Positions 53,601 through 64,000 of a stretch of 64,000 nucleotides of DNA are shown here, piece by piece. The notes beneath the pieces are model-generated. The model saw only the letters and a program-made list of their open reading frames with translations. It searched no databases and had not been told where the DNA came from. Position numbers and translations under genes: made by a program. The stretch's first letter is position 1, and the number at the start of each line of letters is the position of its first letter. Origin of the DNA: Phallusia mammillata (taxonomy: Eukaryota; Chordata; Ascidiacea; Phlebobranchia; Ascidiidae); the NCBI GenBank assembly GCA_003260075.1, contig QLIY01000390.1:44839-108838 (forward strand). The letters run 5' to 3'.

Positions 53601-56600
53601 GCGTCAAAGTCAGTTTTGATGAGCGGTTAAAGCGTTAAAGCACATAAGTACCATTGCTGAAGGTTTTGGTTCAGTTCTCCTATTAAAAAAAGGTTTAGGC
53701 GTTACGTTACGGATAAATTGGGCTAAAAAGGGGTAAGTTCAAAACTTAACCGTTAATTTGCTTTCATTTCATATAGAGTACAATCGTGGACGGGTTTTCA
53801 ATTGTGTTTTTTTTTCACTTATTACACGTTTGGGTGCATGTCTTACGAAATAAAACAGATAATATTTTTTAAATTAAATCGTCACATTTAAGCGCGCGTT
53901 GTTCGCTTAGAAGTTCGGATTGGGGGATTATGCAAACACCAGTCTTGAAATACTTGGTAAGACGCATCTTCGTTACATGATCAACCTTAAATAAACAGTC
54001 AGCAAATTCCGACAGATGTTTGTGTATGAGCCATAAATAACCCACCACTCCTTTACGGCTTGCCGGAAACATTTCAGTGCAATGTCAACGCGATGTTTTT
54101 CACGGAATTTTTCCACCAATTCCACTTACATCGAAGTTATGTATACTGTGGCAGAATGCATTGAAAACGTGGGTTGTTGCAAGTCTCAAATTAAACCGTT
54201 TCATGCCCGAAGGCCGTTATGACACTTAAAAACTCACATGCGTTTTAAAATCAAGTTTCATATGTACAAAACAGGTCTCTTGTGCCCCAAATAAGGTAAT
54301 CGTCGATTGACAGTTTGCGCATCATTGTAAGTTTACAAATTTCAAAACCACAACAAAACAATGACGGACATATGTGTCAGGTAGGTGACCACAGTTAAAA
54401 CACACGGCTCAAAAGCAGACTCATCACATGCGGTAGTCACTCAGCTTACCTAGGGTAAACATGAGAACTTTAAAGCTCAGCTAATGCCCAAGCTATTTCA
54501 ACCGTACACACACTGCTAAACGCACAACCGTAACCACAGCTACAATGTCGTAATATTAGCCGGCTATTTTTCTGCTGCAATTATCGTATACTGTTCTTTC
54601 TATTGTGCGCAAGTTATTAGCACAGTAAGGGTTTGAAATCAGGAGGTTTGTATAAGTCAATTGTTACTTTTATAAATGTTGATTTAAAGCGCCTACATCT
54701 TTTCAAACTGAACGAACCCTATGTGCCATTTCTTTTTGTCTGGATTACACGTTTTCAACTGCGCTACTGAAAAGTGCGCACACATTATAGACGCGTGTTG
54801 ATTGTGTTGTCGCATCTTGTCAACGACGACAATCAAACGAACTGCTCCACTCCACAATCCACACTGCACTTATACAATAACTTAACTTAACTGAACCAAC
54901 TCTTTATATGACTGAACAATCAATTCCGAACTTCGATCTCAAACAGCATTTAATTATCACCACGGTCGATTTCCGCACACCAATCGACCTTTTCAACCTC
55001 TAACCTACAAAGCACTCTTCGTTTCAGGCTCGAACGATCTGGAGCTCTTGGGACAAGGCACCGCATACTTTATATGCACTCGCCTGAATTACCTCTCATC
55101 GTTTGCCTTTTTTCCGGGGAATTGCTTCGGTGCAACGGCGTTACTACTGTCACGTGATCAAAACGTATCGATTACAAAACGCTTTTTCGCATTGTGCCTT
55201 TTCAACACTCGAAAATTTAATAAATTTTTGTATGATTAGTAGATTTGTGGCATTTCGAGCATTTGCGTTCTACACGTCATTTGTTCGATTTGATACACAT
55301 ATCCTACGATTTATTAATTTCTACATAATTAATGTAGGATAAATTTAAAAATTTTAAATTAATAAAATTAACAAAAAACAACCAAATATTTTGCAATTTG
55401 TTTGCAACTTTGGCATAAAGAACCTTTAAATGTAACGTGTAAATATGTTGTTTTACAGTTGAAGAATCGTAACATAATACCAATATGATTTTAAATATCC
55501 TATTTTTGAATTACTTCGCTTAGAGAAAGAGGTTTTGAAACAAATATAAAATTTATTGATAATGTAGAAATTTATTGTTTCAACAACGGGAAGGTAACAA
55601 AATCCACGTTAAAATCGTAAAACTGCGTTACCGAAGTCATCCGGGGATATATAACCTCAATATTTGTTTTATTTTGGTGTATCCTCTTAGCAAATGGATG
55701 CTCTGTTTAAATAATGCTTTTTAATACAAAAATGCGATCGATCACTGAATGGGGCAAATTGGTATAATCGAAAGTTCATATTATTCGATGAACGTGCTTA
55801 CCAATTGTACTTTTGTAATATGTTAACTTCTCTTCAGTTTGTTGTTACAAGATTGCAGGGATATTGCCGATTTTTTGAAAGAAGCACCGAAGTTTACAAT
55901 AGAATGTATTGAAATCTCGAAGTGTTATCATTTATTCAACCGCATAAACGCTGTGTTATAACAAATTTTGTTTCAGTAACATGATAACATTACCCCCTTG
56001 TTATTTTAACCCCCTCGTTATGTCATGTTTATTACCTTGTTGATGACGTCAGTCTTGGATTATATGGTTACAATAACGTCAAGGAGTTAAACTCATCTCG
56101 GGGGACATCATATTCGTTACAACACAAACTTATTGATCATCTATTTCTCTCAACAAAAGCTCCATCTGCTGTTGGTGATGATTAATGTGCATTTCTCCGG
56201 ATTTGTTACAACACCATTTAACGATTATCAACTTTACATATTTTGGATATTAATGTTTATTGTAATCCAAATTCGTTGTGATACCGCACATGGGTAAAAC
56301 AAAGAGAAAATTCTTATCTGGGAGCTATTCAACTGTGTCGTGCTTTCTACAGTTTTTACTCTTTAGCGACGACAGTGTTTTTATTTTAGAAAAAAATCTC
56401 GTTTAAAATTAAATACGCCCACCCTTTTTCGACAGCTATTTTGTCTTCGTAAAATCTTACTTGGATGTTTAAGATCCATTTTTATCTGACAGGTTGCAAA
56501 GTGTCTCTACAACCTGTATGCGTTTTTTGTAAAAATAACAACTTCTGAAGGTTTGTTTTGCTAGAGTATAATTAACTGTACAGAAAATTTTCATGTCGGA

Positions 56601-56967
56601 AAAACTTGGATCTCTGGCCCCTTTTGTTTGTGTACATAGGTGCGACTCTATAATTTCAACACAAATTAATTTAATTCGACGGTCCATGACGCCAATTTCT
56701 TCGCAATATAGGTTATGCTGTTGTCAAGCTGAATACTTTAAACGAGCGAAATTGAAGCAGCGTTGCATCCAACAAGCACAACAAAAAGTATCGGCTCACA
56801 TACACCAGCACTTTACTCCCAAAAACAACACTTTTTGAACTCTTGAAATCAGAAAACCACTTACGAAAAACAAACACAAGGAACAGTATGTAATAGATAT
56901 ATTTTAACAAACACATGAACTTAAATTAGGCATACGTTGCGTAGAATGTTTGAACGCGGTCACGAGT
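50612..56967. other. Intergenic between the receptor 5' end and the aconitase 3' end
   Basis: 6.3 kb with only the weak candidate at 51228-51800. It must hold the receptor promoter (just right of 50611) and the aconitase 3' UTR. Open frames at 55048-55342 and 56593-56838 lack domains, splice support or composition bias and are not called. No homopolymer joins occur here. Confidence 0.5.
51228..51800 (-). CDS. Candidate open frame, possibly part of a secreted or membrane protein
   Basis: A 190-codon frame on the minus strand starting MIDIKTSKIWATALSILAPG, which looks like a signal peptide or anchor. The middle is strongly hydrophobic (FIYILFFIVTFIFFVKLILI) and could be intron read-through. 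The last 70 residues look genuinely coding: after a good acceptor (atttgcag near 51450) they read KTGRACNLHIFAALVPCNHV and LVANMSGLIDLYSKDYLLK, with a possible donor (aaaggtactt). The Cys spacing and amphipathic helix are loosely like helical cytokines, but I could not phase a first exon to it. It lies 0.6 kb upstream of the receptor start, on the same strand. Confidence 0.25.
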   Translation of the reverse strand: MIDIKTSKIWATALSILAPGIAFNHSMRKSLASQHFSVKLTFTERFIYILFFIVTFIFFVKLILISFFCSLTFFASSGFAMTYKEMSTYKGVNSSDSNANSILFIFLVHFVQFAEKTGRACNLHIFAALVPCNHVKIPQIRPNVVSNPFHSAACRLERCKLAINLVANMSGLIDLYSKDYLLKGTLRLAG

Positions 56968-63995
<7,028 letters not shown>

Positions 63996-64000
63996 CTAAA

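Overview
The window is AT-rich animal DNA. Its genes have short exons, GT-AG introns, polyadenylation signals and many small non-autonomous DNA transposons. Gene content points to an invertebrate chordate, and a tunicate such as Ciona is my best guess. The supporting points are cytosolic IDH1, mitochondrial aconitase, SEC63, a corticotropin-releasing-factor-type class B receptor, a TDRD5-type germ-granule protein, compact introns, pyrimidine-AG acceptors close to start codons, and duplicates that look like very divergent alleles. The species call is inference.

Layout. (-) 1-2334: 5' part of a TDRD5-like LOTUS gene. (-) 5109-8700: complete nine-exon IDH1. (-) 9582-10781: single-exon C2H2 zinc-finger gene, head to head with (+) 11960-14161, an intronless SEC63. 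14.7-18.9 kb: intergenic, with several MITEs. (+) 18976-22480 and (+) 27884-31112: tandem paralogues of an unrecognised membrane protein with PPxY tails and identical six-exon structure, separated by a duplicated, tangled stretch. (-) 33202-50611: 14-exon CRF-receptor-like GPCR, which I could chain in frame from signal peptide to stop. 50.6-56.9 kb: intergenic. (-) 56968-63995: the last eleven exons of mitochondrial aconitase, running off the right edge.

The strongest unexplained structure is a set of 19 pure homopolymer runs, mostly 10-12 nt, that abut partial duplicates of flanking sequence. Every run left of 23.7 kb is C and every run right of 26.4 kb is G. I read these as oriented assembly joins between overlapping, probably allelic, contigs rather than biology. 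They damage the IDH1, aconitase and PPxY gene models. At least five hAT-type MITEs with different ends show 8-bp target duplications, exact or with one mismatch. Two of these contain the longest C and G runs (80 and 99 nt). I found no CRISPR array, rRNA, tRNA, operon or convincing new multi-gene system. The genes look functionally independent, although aconitase and IDH1 act on consecutive metabolites.
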